A stretch of 64,000 nucleotides of DNA from Solen grandis (lineage: Eukaryota > Mollusca > Bivalvia > Adapedonta > Solenidae): the NCBI GenBank assembly GCA_021229015.1, contig CM037785.1, positions 1,982,964 to 2,046,963 on the forward strand, given 5' to 3'. Each line of letters opens with the position of its first letter. Positions within the stretch are counted from its first letter, which is position 1. The position numbers and the translations under genes were made by a program. The notes below the pieces were generated by a model. The model was not told the DNA's origin, ran no database searches, and was given only the letters and a program-made list of their open reading frames with translations. Positions 6,812-17,999 of the stretch are shown in pieces.

Positions 6812-9800
6812 AAGGCAGTATATAAAAATTGGGAGGTTCAGCCAAATAACTTTCTTATATACATTGAAATACACATTTCTTTATTATTTTTTAAAGTTTA
6901 TGCCAGGCGCTTTATAAAAATTGACCATTTATCTCTTATATACAAAAAAATTTAAAAGACCTTTTTCATTATTCAAAAAGGTTAATGAATGGGAGTATAT
7001 AAAAATTTTGAGGTTCAGCCTCATAATTTACAATGCAACATACAACATTTCTTTATTATTTAAAAAACAAAATGATGCTAAATTGCATATTAAAATAGCA
7101 ATGTCCTAACCATTCTTCACTTATATACAATGTAATAAACAAAATTTCATTTGCAATTTAAAGCAGTAAATGTATTGTAGTATATAAAAATTGTGAGGTT
7201 CAGCGCCGTAATTTACAGTGCAACATACAACATTTCTTTATTATTTAAAAAACAAAATGATGCTAAATTGCATATTAAAACAGCAATGACAGCACCAGTC
7301 TTCACTTATATAGAATGTAATATACAATATTTCATTTAAAATTTAAAGTAGTAAATGTATTGCAGTATATAATAATTGTGAGGTTCAACCCCATAATTTT
7401 CTTATATAAAATGCAGAATACAACATTTCATTACTATTTAAAGAAGTTGATGGTAGGTAATATATAAAACCTGTAAAGGACAGCACCTTTATTTTCTTAT
7501 ATACAATGCAATATACAACATTTCATTTTATTTTTAAATCAGTTAATGTATGGCGGTATATAAAAATTGTGAGGTTCAGCCCATAATTTCTTATATAAAT
7601 TGCAAAATAAAACATTTCCTTACTTTTTAATAAAGCTAATGACAAATAGTATATTAAAATTGTAATGATCAGCACAAATCTTCACTTATATACATTGAAA
7701 TACACATTTCTTTATTATTTTTTAAAGTTTATGTCAGGCGCTTTATAAAAATTGACCATTGAATCATTATATACAAAAAAAAAATTAAAAGACCTTTTTC
7801 ATTATTTAAAAAGGTTAATGAATGGGAATATATAAAAATGTTGAAATTCAACCCCATAATTTTCTTATATAAAATGCAAGATACAACATTTCATTAGTAT
7901 TTAAAGAAGTTGATGGTAGGTAATACACCTTTATTTTCTTAATACAATGAATATACAACATTTCATTTATTTAAACAGTAATGTATCGTATATAAAAATT
8001 GTGATTCACCCATAATTTCTTATATAAATTGCAAAATAAAACATTTCCTTACTTTTTAATAAAGCTAATGACAAATAGTATATTAAAATTGTAATGATCA
8101 GCACAAATCTTCACTTATATACAATGTACATACAATATTTCATTTACAATTTAAAGCATTAAATGTATGTCAGTATATAAAAATTATGAGGTTCAATCCC
8201 ATAATTTCTTACATAAAATGAAAAATAAAACATTTCTTACTTTTTAGTTTAAACATATTTATTTCTAAATATGATCAGCACAAATCTTCACTTATATATA
8301 ATGTACATACAAAATTTCATTTGCAATTTAAAGCAGAAAATGTATGGCAGTATATAAACATTGGTTCAGCCCCATAATTTACATGTATACAATGCAATAT
8401 ACAAATTTTCTGTATTATCTTAAAGAGTAAATGTAAGTCACTTTATACAAAATGTAATGGTCAGCATCATTGTTCTCTTACATACAAAACCCATTTTTCT
8501 ATTTCAAGCAGATAATGAAAGGCAGTATATAAAAATTGGGAGGTTCAGCCCCATAACTTTCTTATATACATTGAAATACACATTTCTTTATTATTTTTTA
8601 AAGTTAATGTCAGGCGCTTTATAAAAATTGAACATTGCTCTCTTATATACAAAAACAAAATAAAAGACCTTTTTTATTATTTAATAAGGTTAATGAATGG
8701 GAGTATATAAAAACTGTGAGGTTCTGCCCCATAATTTACAATGCAACATACAACATTTCTTTATGGTTTAAAAAACAAAATGATGCTAAATTGCATATTA
8801 AAATAGCAATGACAGCACCATTCTTCACTTACAATATAATATACAACAGTTCATTTACAATTTAAAGCAGTAAATGTATTGCAGTATATAAAACTTGTGA
8901 GGCTCAGCCCCATAATTTTCTTATATACAATGCAGAATAAATAATTTCATTAATATTTAAAGAAGTTGATGCTAGGTAATATAAAATAATAAAATTGTAA
9001 AGTAACAGCACCATTATTTTTCTATTTAAAGCAGTTAAGGTATGCAGTATCTAGAAATTGTGACGTTCAGCCCCACAATTTAATTTCATACAATTCATTA
9101 TGCAACATTTCCTTATTAATTTTAGAAATTAATGTAAGTCGCTTGATACAAATATTCATGGTAAGCACTATTATTCTCTTATATACAATACAAAATACAA
9201 TACCTTTGTTACTATTTAAAATAGTTAATGAATGGTAGTATATTAAATTTGTGAAGATCAGCCCCATAATTTCTTATATACAATGCAATATACAACATTT
9301 CTTTAATATTAAATGAACTTGATGCTAGGTAATATTTGAAAATTGTAAATAACAACACCATTATTTTTTCTTATACAATGGAAAATACAACATTTCATTT
9401 ACAATTTAAAGCAGTAAATGTATGGCATTAGATTAAAAATTGTGAGGTTCGGCCCCATAAGTTTCTGATATATAATGCAATATACAACATTTCCTTATTA
9501 TTTATAGAAGTTAATATAAATTGCTTAATGCAAAATGTAATGATAAGCACCATTGTTCTCTCATATACAATACAAAATACAAGACATTTTTTAATATATT
9601 AAATAATCAATGAATGGCAGTATATAAAAATTGTGAAGATCAGCCCCATAATGTCTTATAAACAATGCAATATACAACATTTCTTTAATATCTATAAACC
9701 ATATTAAAATTGTAATGATCAGCACAATTCTTCATTTATATACAATGCAAAATACAACAGCTCATTTACAATTTAAAGCTCTTAATCAATTGCATATATG

Positions 9801-11627
9801 AAAATTGTGAGGTTCAGCCACATACTTTTCTTATATACAATGCAGTATACAACATTCCCTTCATATTTAAAAAAAAGTTGATGCTAGGAAATGTATGAAA
9901 ATTGTAATGGATAGCACCATGAATTTCGTATATACAATTCAAAATGCAACATTTCATTTACTATTTAAATCAGTTAATGTATGGCAGGATATAAAATTAA
10001 GAGGTTCAGTCCCATAATTTTCTTATATAAAATGCAGAATACAACATTTCATTAATATCTAAAGAAGTTGATACTAGGTAATATATGAAAATTGTAAAGG
10101 ACAACAACATTGTTTTCTTATATACAATGCAACATACAAAACATTTAGTAATATTTTTAATAGAAGGAATGATAAAAATTGTGAGGTTCAGTGCCATAAT
10201 TTTCTTCTATAAAATGCAATATATAAAGCATGTTTATTATTTTAAGAAATAAATATAGACACTTTCTACAAATTGTAATGATCATTACAATTGTTCTCCC
10301 ATATACAATACAAAATACAATACCTATATTACTATTTCAATAAGTTAATGAAAGGCAGTATATAAAATCTGTGAGGTTAAACCCCATAATTTTCATATAT
10401 ACAATCCAATAAACAACATTTCCTTATTATCTTTAGAGACTAATGTAATGCTTTTTATATAAATTATAATGATCAGCACCATTGTTCTCTCATATACAAT
10501 ACAAAAAAAAAACAAGACCTTTATTTCTATTTGAAATAGTGAATGAATGGCAGTATATAAAAATTGTGAGGTTAAACCCCATAATTTTCATATATACAAT
10601 CCAATAAACAACATTTCCTTATTATCTTTAGAGACTAATGTAATGCTTTTTATATAAATTATAATGATCAGCACCATTGTTCTCTCATATACAATACAAA
10701 AAACAAGATCTTTATTTCTATTTGAAATAGTGAATGAATGGCAGTATATAAAAATTGTGAGGTTCAACTCCATAATTTTCATATATACAATCCAATAAAC
10801 AACATTTCCTTATTATCTTTAGAGACTAATGTAATGCTTTTTATATAGATTATAATGATCAGCACCATTGTTCTCTCATATACAATACAAAATACAAGAC
10901 CTTTATTTCTATTTGAAATAGTGAATGAATGGCAGTATATAAAAATTGTGAAGTTCAGCGTTATAATGTCTTCTAAATAATGCAATATACAAAATTTCTT
11001 TAATATTTAAAGAAGTTGATTCTAGGTAATATATGTATGAAAATTGTAAAGGACAGCACCATTATTTTTATACTTAAAGCAGTTAAGGTATGGCTATATA
11101 TAGAAATTGTGACGTTCAGCCCGAAAATTCATTTCATACAATTCATTATACAACATTTCCTTATTAATTTTAGAAATTAACGTAAGTCGCTTGATACAAA
11201 TATTCATGGTAAGCACTAATATTCTCTTATATACATTACAAAATACAATACCTTTGTTACTATTTAAAATAGCTAATGAATGGTAGTATATAAAATTTGG
11301 AAAGATCAGCCCCATAATTTCTTATATTCAATGCAATATACAACATTTCTTTAATATTAAATGAACTTGATGCTAGGTAATATATGAAAATTGTAAATGA
11401 CAACACCATTATTTTTTCATATACAAAGAAAAATACAACATTTCATTTACAATTTAAAGCAGTAAATGTATGGCATTAGATTAAAAATTGTGAGGTTCAG
11501 CCCCATAATTTTCCGATATATAATGCAATATACAACATTTCCTTATTATTTATAGAAGTTAATGTAAATCGCTTAATGCAAAATGTAATGATAAGCACCA
11601 TTGTTCTCTCATATGCACTACAAAATA
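6812..11627. repeat. Dyad satellite array 1 (about 190-bp period)
   Basis: Diverged tandem units each contain TATATAAAAATTGTGAGG followed by TTCAGCCCCATAATTTTCTTATATA, an imperfect palindrome of about 44 bp. A second half-unit (CACCATTGTTCTCTTATATAC) lies in between. Starts at 10355, 10551, 10742 and 10933 give a period of 191-196 bp, and the three 10.36-10.94 kb units are almost identical, so local amplification was recent. Longer segments recur too (6812-6950, about 7690-7790 and 8517-8650). All ORFs here are short AT-rich by-products. No gene is seen. Confidence 0.85.
8511..8525. other. Paralogous empty site for the Ngaro insertion
   Basis: GATAATGAAAGGCAG reads through the point where the element's left flank (GTTAATGA, ending at 100) and right flank (AAGGCAG, from 6812) would join. 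The joined flanks match it across the junction with no base duplicated. Confidence 0.7.
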
Positions 11628-12037
11628 TATATCTGCGACTGCTTGATAATGCAACTGGGTTGCAATATACTTAAGGTACACCAAAAGTTTCTTTTCTGTG
11701 CATATTTTCTGACGTGAGAATCGCATTCCCATTAAAGGTGTCATATGAGATACGAGTTTCTCAAAAGACTCTTTGCTTAAGCGGAATCTGCTTCTAAAAT
11801 CATCCACACTATAGCGTGGCAAGACAACATATACATACTCATCTATCTTGATCTTCTCATCAGGCAAAATGCTTGCTACAGCAGCTTTTATTGCTTGTTA
11901 ATAATGCTGTACACCTTGCTCTTGACGTAAAAATAACCGCATCTGACGCAGATGAACAGTCACGTTCTTCTGAGGTTGCCAGTTCAATTAACAAAGCTGC
12001 GATTCTTTCTGTCGTCAACTGACCGTTGTTCACCACC
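11628..12037 (-). pseudogene. PIF/Harbinger transposase N-terminal remnant
   Basis: The minus-strand frame at 11628-11867 reads LPRYSVDDFRSRFRLSKESF, then LVSHMTPL, then EKKLLVYLKYIATQLHYQAV, the typical N-terminal region of HARBI1-like transposases. Upstream (11868-12037) the same protein continues as RQMRLFLRQEQGVQHY, but an in-frame TAA (minus strand, 11898-11900) and a frameshift near 11965 break it. The C-terminal side is cut where satellite array 1 begins, and the DDE catalytic domain is absent. It is a dead fragment; no terminal inverted repeats are visible. Confidence 0.75.
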
Positions 12038-12640
12038 CGCTTTTAACTGAAACCAGTTTTAGATTACTGTTCATTATGTATTCAAACAAAAACCCTAAAC
12101 TTAAACCGGATATTTTCAACAAATGTGCCCATATATTGTATCAATAAACAACTCATCATTGTCCCTGCCAATCTATAAAAAGAGACTGTGACGTCACTAG
12201 CTTACACTAGTCTCTATACTAGACCATAGGATTCACCCAAAAACTGCTAATTGTGCTTCCGCGCATATAGACCCACGTAGTAAAAGCAATTAATGAATAT
12301 GACCAAAGGTTAGCGAAATGAGCATGCCTAGATACTACTAATTGTGTTTTCATCATTGTTGACACATTATATTATAATTTCAACACCTCTAATGTAGACT
12401 GAGCAAAAATCACTATCCTACTTTCACTTTCACATAAATTTTTCGAAAGTGTAATTCGCAGATATGTATTTTCCTCTCAAAATGTCAAATCCAATGCAAA
12501 AAAGATACATTTTATTGGCATAATGCATTGACAACAACTCAATAGCGTGTTAAATCATTTTAAGTATGTTACTTATCCATTTCAATGCAATCTCCAACGC
12601 AGGAGATCTTAGTGGTGCAGCCATGTTTTACCCATGATCC
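12038..12640. other. Intergenic, no gene seen
   Basis: AT-rich unique-looking DNA without ORFs of note. A short inverted repeat (CTAGCTTACACTAG) lies near 12199. Confidence 0.5.
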
Positions 12641-12654
12641 TTTGAGCGCATTCA

Positions 12655-12905
12655 CACAGGTCATACAGACCGGTGTTGACACGGTCAGTGTCCCTGCCTC
12701 AAACAAAGTACTGGTCCAACACTAACTCGAGATAATGGTCCAACCCTGACTCAAAGTATTGACCAAATGCCTACCTTATATAAAAGCACTGACTTAGGTA
12801 TTGGACCAGTACATTGACTGAGGTATTGGCCCAGTACTTGGAGTCATGGTTGGACCAGTACATTGAGACAGGGACAATATCGGCATGGACGCTAATAGGT
12901 GGACC
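12655..12905. repeat. Inverted-repeat element with ACCAGTAC boxes
   Basis: The left side reads GTCCCTGCCTCAAACAAAGT then ACTGGTCCAAC. The right side carries the complement, TTGGACCAGTACATTGAGAC then AGGGACAATATCGG. Between them are further diverged copies of the same box in both orientations, so the strand can fold into a long imperfect hairpin. It has no coding capacity and looks like a MITE. Its right end (GGGACAATATCGGCATGGAC) recurs at 13044 and 15815. Confidence 0.6.
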
Positions 12906-13502
12906 GATCTGTCTATATATTCAGAAGCGCAAGTGTTGAAGGAAAGTTTGTCAGTTTCGCGGGGTATTGGTTACTATAAACATTGCAACATTTAACTTTC
13001 TTAAATAATAAATAAAAAGTGTTTATTATAGCTAATAAATCTAGGGACAATATCGGCATGGACGCTAACGAAATTTTACCCCCAGCGCAAATACCCCAAT
13101 TGTAAATCCGTGCAGTCTGATCAGGGTATGGAAAATTGGTCTTAATAATAAAGTAAGTTTATACCAACATTCCTGTCGACTTTTCCATTTGTTTGAAGCT
13201 TTTACTTTGAAATAAAACATGAAAAATCGCTTATTTGTAGTGAATAATTTCGGATTTTTCTACATATAAAACATATTTAAATGTGCAAATGATGAAATGT
13301 TTTGATATGGTTGTTATGTTCAATTTTCTACATTTTAATAAAACAAACCGCAAGTCTCCACCGTTTTTTTAGAAAAGTTATGGCCATTCCATATATGGCA
13401 GTAAAACGTACAAATAGGTTTCGGAGGCAAATTAAAAATTTTATGACACGCGAGATTTCATTTTTTGGGGGGTTCTGTTTTATGGAGTAGGTTACAACCA
13501 GC
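12906..13502. other. Intergenic with an isolated repeat-end copy
   Basis: It contains a second copy of the GACAATATCGGCATGGACGC end motif at 13044-13069 without its partner inverted end. The ORF at 13302-13490 has no recognisable domain. Confidence 0.5.
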
Positions 13503-14540
13503 GTTATATAGAGTCTTTATAAAAAGATTGTCTCTATATTGAGGTGGCCATGATATAGGGGTGGTCTTAATATACAGGTAGTTTATATATATATGTGGTC
13601 TCTATAGCAATGATGGCCTTTATATAGAGGGTGTCTTCATATAGAGACTGTATTTATATAGGGATGGTCTTAAAATTTAGGTGACCTTTAAATAGAGGTG
13701 GTCTTAATAAACAGGTAGTTTTATATATATGTGGTCTCTATATAGAGGCTGTCTCTATATTGATGTGGTCTTTATATAGAGGTGGACTTTATATAAAGGT
13801 GGTCTTTATACGGGGGTTTACAATATATAGAAGGGGCCTTTATATAGAGGTTGTCTTTACAAAGAGATAGTCTCTATATTGATGTTTGTTTGTTTGATGG
13901 GTTTAACGTCCCACCGACAGTATTTCAGTCATTTGTAGATGATATCTACTTGAGACAGATATAGTGCTGCCACACTGCAGTATCACGCCGTAGACATTTG
14001 GCATGATACCACACCTAGTCACATTATCCTGACACCGGGCCAACCAGTCCTGCAACTACCCTTATATGCTGAGCGCCAAGCAAGGGAGCTATAACAGTAC
14101 CATTTTTTTACGACTTTGGTATGTCGCGGCCGGGGATCGAACCCACGACCTCCCGCTAACCACTCGGCCACCGGGGACAGTCCTCTATATTTAGGTGGTC
14201 TTTATATAGGGGTGGTCTCTATATAGAGGTGGTTTTTATATAGAGGTTATCTCTATATTGATGTGTTCTTTATATAGAGGTGGCCTTTATATAGAGGTTG
14301 TCTCTATATTGATGTGGTCTTTATATAGATGTGGTCTTTATATAGAAGTTGACATTATATAGAGGGGGACTTTAAAAAGAGGTTGTCTTTAAAAAGAGAT
14401 AGTCTCTATATTGAAGTGGTCTTTATATAGAGGTTGTCTTTGTCTCTATATTGATGTGGTCTTCATAAAAAGATGGTCTTTATATAGAGGTTGTCTTTGT
14501 ATAGAGGTGCTCTTTATATAGAGATTGTCTTTATATAGAC
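13503..14540. repeat. 17-bp minisatellite (GTGGTCTTTATATAGAG), interrupted
   Basis: Diverged tandem copies of a 17-bp unit alternate between TTTATATAGAG and CTCTATATTGATG forms. It is split by a SINE at 13884-14178 and resumes at 14955-15118. Confidence 0.85.
13884..14178 (-). mobile_element. tRNA-derived SINE (family 1), near full length
   Basis: On the minus strand the head reads CGGTGGCCGAGTGGTTAGCG (A box), then GGGTTCGATCCCC (B box, 14133-14142 on plus), like a tRNA-Leu/Ser-type head. A conserved body (TGCTTGGCGCTCAGCATATA, CAGGATAATGTGACT) follows, then a tail of GTTAAACCCATCAAAC type. It is inserted inside the 17-bp minisatellite. Related copies lie near 21960, 29045, 32248, 46045, 54897 and 57533. 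Confidence 0.85.
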
Positions 14541-14954
14541 GATTCGCCTCAGGCAACTTCGAGCCCCCGTGACCAGCAATTGACTGTTTTTTTTTTCTTC
14601 TGATATTCTGCTTTGATTTTTAACAAAATACATAACCGGAAACCTTTTATTATTAGTCCTATTATTATATTGGCTTTCACTATTTGGTTTGTAATTTAGC
14701 AGATGCAGCAATCAATATTTTGGAATAAATCTGTGTGAAAATTATTGATGCAATCTGTTCATATATAATACACAGTATTAAATAACACTTGCAAGCATGT
14801 GCCAACAATTCTTGAAAGCCAAATTCAAACTTTACCAGTAATTTCATTCGACAATACTTGGTTATTATACTGGGGACAAGACTTGAACAAAAACAGTTGA
14901 TGGATTAGCAACAGATGCTTTGGATAAATTGCGCAAGCCTTCCTTTCAAAGGGA
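14541..14954. other. Non-repetitive segment between minisatellite blocks
   Basis: No gene recognised. It starts with a GC-richer patch (about 14541-14585) and continues AT-rich; either an insertion or the original sequence between two arrays. Confidence 0.4.
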
Positions 14955-15118
14955 AATTTTATATAGAGATAGTCTCTATATTGAGGTGGCCTTTATATAG
15001 AGGTGGTCTTTATATAGGGGTTGTCTCTATATTGATGTGGTCTTTATATAGAGATGGTCTCTATATTGAGGTGGCTTTTGTATGGAGGTGGTCTTTATAT
15101 TGACGTGGTGTTTATAGG
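14955..15118. repeat. 17-bp minisatellite, second block
   Basis: Same GTGGTCTTTATATAGAG units as 13503-14540, about nine copies. Confidence 0.8.
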
Positions 15119-15226
15119 CCCTCAAGTAAGACTATGGGGTTATTTCGCGGGCTTTTTTTCTATTTATAGTAACTGACACAAGCTTTCAGTCAAAATACGT
15201 CAGTCTGTCTATGTCTCTCGTTCAAG

Positions 15227-15532
15227 ATGGACATGCCAATTGGTGTCATTCTTGTTCGGAACTTACATTTTCATCTCCTTGATGGCTACGTAAGCCAAAT
15301 GGCTATGGAAGTGTTGGAGGTAGAGGTGTTCACCGGTGTGGGTTTCGGGTTCTGGCAACAGAACGAACTCGGTCAAACGGTTGAGTTTTTACGAAACAGT
15401 TCGATTGAATTCGTTCTGTTTCTAGACCGAACACCCGATATTCCACCACCGGCACCACCAACCACTCCAGCCTCTTCCCCAGACTCGGCTCCGAGTCGGG
15501 GTTCGCCCGATGGGGCAAATTTCCCTCTCTAG
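15227..15532 (+). CDS. Unrecognised 101-codon ORF
   Basis: ATG 15227 to TAG 15530. The ORF is clearly less AT-rich than everything around it. Residues 1-70 look folded, with alternating hydrophobic residues (GVILVRNLHFHLLDGYVSQM and FEXGVGFGFWQQNE-like text around 36-48). Residues 72-97 are Pro/Ser/Thr-rich and probably disordered. A TATA-like TTTATAGT lies about 65 bp upstream and CTCTCGTTCAAG precedes the ATG. No homology comes to mind. It could be a small gene, an exon, or an ORF of a mobile element whose ends I cannot define; repeat ends at 15768-15850 make the last quite possible. A minus-strand ORF overlaps it but has less natural composition. Confidence 0.35.
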   Translation: MDMPIGVILVRNLHFHLLDGYVSQMAMEVLEVEVFTGVGFGFWQQNELGQTVEFLRNSSIEFVLFLDRTPDIPPPAPPTTPASSPDSAPSRGSPDGANFPL

Positions 15533-15673
15533 AGCGCTGTCTTTTGTCTTCTTTTTTCTTACTGTTTACTGTTTACCGTTCTTTCATTTTCTATTTAATT
15601 GATTTAGCTCGTGATTGGGCTTCCTGTGATTCCTAATAATTCTTTTTTTTTTTGGACTGGTAATCGATCGGTC

Positions 15674-15751
15674 CACCCCTTGCTATGCCTACCGACCTCA
15701 ACGTGGTGCAAGGGTGAACGTCTGCTTATAACAGATGGCAAACGGGTAGGC
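15674..15751 (+). other. Possible pseudoknot-forming segment
   Basis: CACCCCTTGC (15674-15683) can pair with GCAAGGGTG (15708-15716, one bulged C). GCCTACC (15687-15693), inside that loop, pairs with GGTAGGC (15745-15751). The arms interleave, so both stems together form a pseudoknot. A small TCTG/CAGA hairpin (15721-15735) sits between. It lies 140 bp downstream of the unrecognised ORF. It may be chance. Confidence 0.3.
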
Positions 15752-15764
15752 AATACTTTCATAT

Positions 15765-15850
15765 CTTTTTTGGACCAGTACTTTGAGTCAGGTTTGGACT
15801 AGTACCTTGTTGCAGGGACAAAATCGGCATGGACGCTAACAAAATTTTAA
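15765..15850 (+). repeat. Partial copy of the ACCAGTAC / GACAATATCGG repeat end
   Basis: TTGGACCAGTACTTTGAGTC, then AGGGACAAAATCGGCATGG and CGCTAACAAAATTTT, match the right end of the element at 12655-12905 and the copy at 13044. Confidence 0.65.
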
Positions 15851-16228
15851 ATCAAAGCGCTGAGAGAACAGGGTTTTTTATATGATGATGTCGCATTTCT
15901 TTTGTTTATCTTCAAGCAATGCCAATGAACCCAAAGTTATAAACTAACTTTTACCTTGCTTGAACACGGTCGTTAAAAAAGATAAACACATCATTTGTCT
16001 CAATGGATTGCTAACAACAAACATATCGCCATTCTTACTCTCCCCATTTCTTTTGCATCCAGTTTATAAGATTATATGAATATGTACTCTAAAACAACAA
16101 ACTTTCTGTCAGGGATTTGAATTACATGTAACTTAGCGGTTATACATGTGTACTTAAATTAATGATTGTCATTATGACAAAAGTATGTATGTCATATATT
16201 GCAAAAGAAATTAAAAAGTAAAAAAAAA
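15851..16228. other. Intergenic, no gene seen
   Basis: AT-rich DNA with no open frame or repeat that I recognise. Confidence 0.5.
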
Positions 16229-16312
16229 AAGAAGTTCTTCCGATGGGATTCGAACCTACAACCTTTGCCATGCCAATCAGAGTCGCTATCCATTGCGCTA
16301 TTTCACAATTAT
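16229..16312 (-). repeat. tRNA-like pseudogene or SINE head
   Basis: On the minus strand, TAGCGCAATGGATAGCG resembles the A box and D-arm of tRNA-Arg, and GGTTCGAATCCCATCGG is a good B box. The acceptor ends do not pair, so this is not an intact tRNA gene. Poly-A-like text follows on that strand's 5' complement, as in retrotransposed copies. Confidence 0.5.
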
Positions 16313-16796
16313 AATGTCATCATGAATTTTTTTTTATAAATATTGTTGACTATCACTAAAATTCCAGCCAGTATAGTTAGAAATATCTCCGAATGAGGTG
16401 CGATTTTGTCTCCTGCGTATTATCTTTTTTGGTTACAGTTTATGAAACCCAATATCTCCAGCTTCGAACACATTTTATTCAGTTTCGACTTCCATAACGC
16501 AATCGTACTGAAATAAACATGAAAATTGTCACCATTTAGTGTCAAGAGAGAAAACAAATTTTGGACTTTTTTCTCTGTGTAGTAAAGAAGAGGGAAATCT
16601 ATATTGTCCGATTCAAAATGTGTGCTACCATAGAACAGCGTTGCAAGCAACCGTGTTCAAAAAACAAGTTAAAATGAGTAAGTTTTTCAGGGACAATCAC
16701 GGCCACCTGGGACAATATATTGTCCCGGGACGATAACGGCACCAGCGGTAGAAAGGGGCAATATCAGGACGGATTCTAACCAAGTCTTATGAAACA
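16313..16796. other. Intergenic with a GGGACAATA-type motif cluster
   Basis: No gene is recognised. Around 16689-16770 several GGGACAATA/TATTGTCCC boxes occur, including the palindrome GGGACAATATATTGTCCC (16710-16727), reminiscent of the repeat end at 12871. Confidence 0.45.
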
Positions 16797-17952
16797 AGAG
16801 GGCCATGAAGGCCCTGGAATCGCTCACCTGAGAGCCAGGTATTTGTGGGAGGAAAAGAAACAGCAAATACCTTATGATATAATGGAAAATAGGCTCTGCT
16901 CCCTGCCGGCCATATTTTAGACGGATCCAAAAAATTTTTAGCAATCTTGGTAGAGAGTTACCCATAAAACATCTGTGCCGAAACATTTTAAAATCTGGAC
17001 AATAATTTTGGAGCAGAAGTCTTTTTAAGTTTTCACTATATACATTTAAGGCAAATTAGTCCCGCCCCTGGTGGCCATGTTTTTTATACAGATCGGAATC
17101 ATTTTAAAAATCTTGGTAGAGGGTTGCCCAAGGAACATCTGTACTTAAACATTTTGAAATCTGGCCAGTAGTTTTGAAGGGGATGATTTTTAAAGTTTTC
17201 ATAATTATTTTCTTTCCGTTGCCATGGCAATCAGAGTTCTACATGGATCAAGTTTATCCATGAGATCATTTCAATTCCACAAACAAAACAGTACCTGTGG
17301 TCAAAATTTGAAGTGGAAGTGGAAATTTGAAGAGATTATGGCTGTAAACATTGTCTTACAACTTCAAAATGATTGCTTAAGAAATGAAGATGCTAGAGTG
17401 CAAACAAAGTGAAATCTTGCATTTTTTAATATCAAAAGGGCCATAACTCCAGACCTAATCTGATATCAGTCATAGTCAAAATTGGCCAAGAGATTATGTC
17501 TTTAAACATTATCATAAATTTTGAAAATGATAACTTAAGAATGAATATGCTACAGTACAAACAAAATGAAATCTGGCACCTTTTTAATATCAAAAGGGCC
17601 ATAACTCCTGACTTAATATTAGCCATAATCGATCTTGGCTGAGAGTTTACGGCTATAAACATTGTCATAAAGTTTGAAAACGATTGCTTAAGAAATTAAA
17701 ATGCTAGATTGCAAACAAAGTGAAATCTGGCAATTTTTTTATATTAAAAGGGGCATAACTCCTGAACTAATTGGCCGATATCAGTCATAAATGAACTTGG
17801 CCGAGAGATTATGGCTATAAATATTGTCATAAAGTTTGAAGATGATTGTATAAGAAATGAAGATGCTAGAGTGCAAACAAACAAATTGTGGACGACGGAT
17901 ATTCATCGATCCTAATAGCTCATCCTTAGCACATATGCTCAGGTGAGCTAAA
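16797..17952 (+). mobile_element. Non-autonomous element with GCTCACCTGAG ends and internal tandem repeats
   Basis: It begins CAAGAGGGCCATGAAGGCCC, then CGCTCACCTGAGAGCC, and ends GCTCAGGTGAGCTAAAAA. The interior holds about four diverged units of about 150-175 bp (each with AAAAGGGCCATAACTCC and AGTGAAATCTGGCA). The same ends flank different tandem cores at 42299-43013 and 49012-50228. There is no coding capacity. Architecture (short conserved ends plus tandem core) resembles bivalve pearl or Helitron-associated elements; that assignment is tentative. Confidence 0.7.
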
Positions 17953-17999
17953 AAGTTGAAAACTAAGTGAATCAATTAGATTTCTATGACAAAGCTTTC

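Noticed and set aside
16229..16312. tRNA-Arg gene
   Set aside because: A and B boxes are good but the acceptor arms do not pair; treated as a tRNA-derived pseudogene or SINE head.
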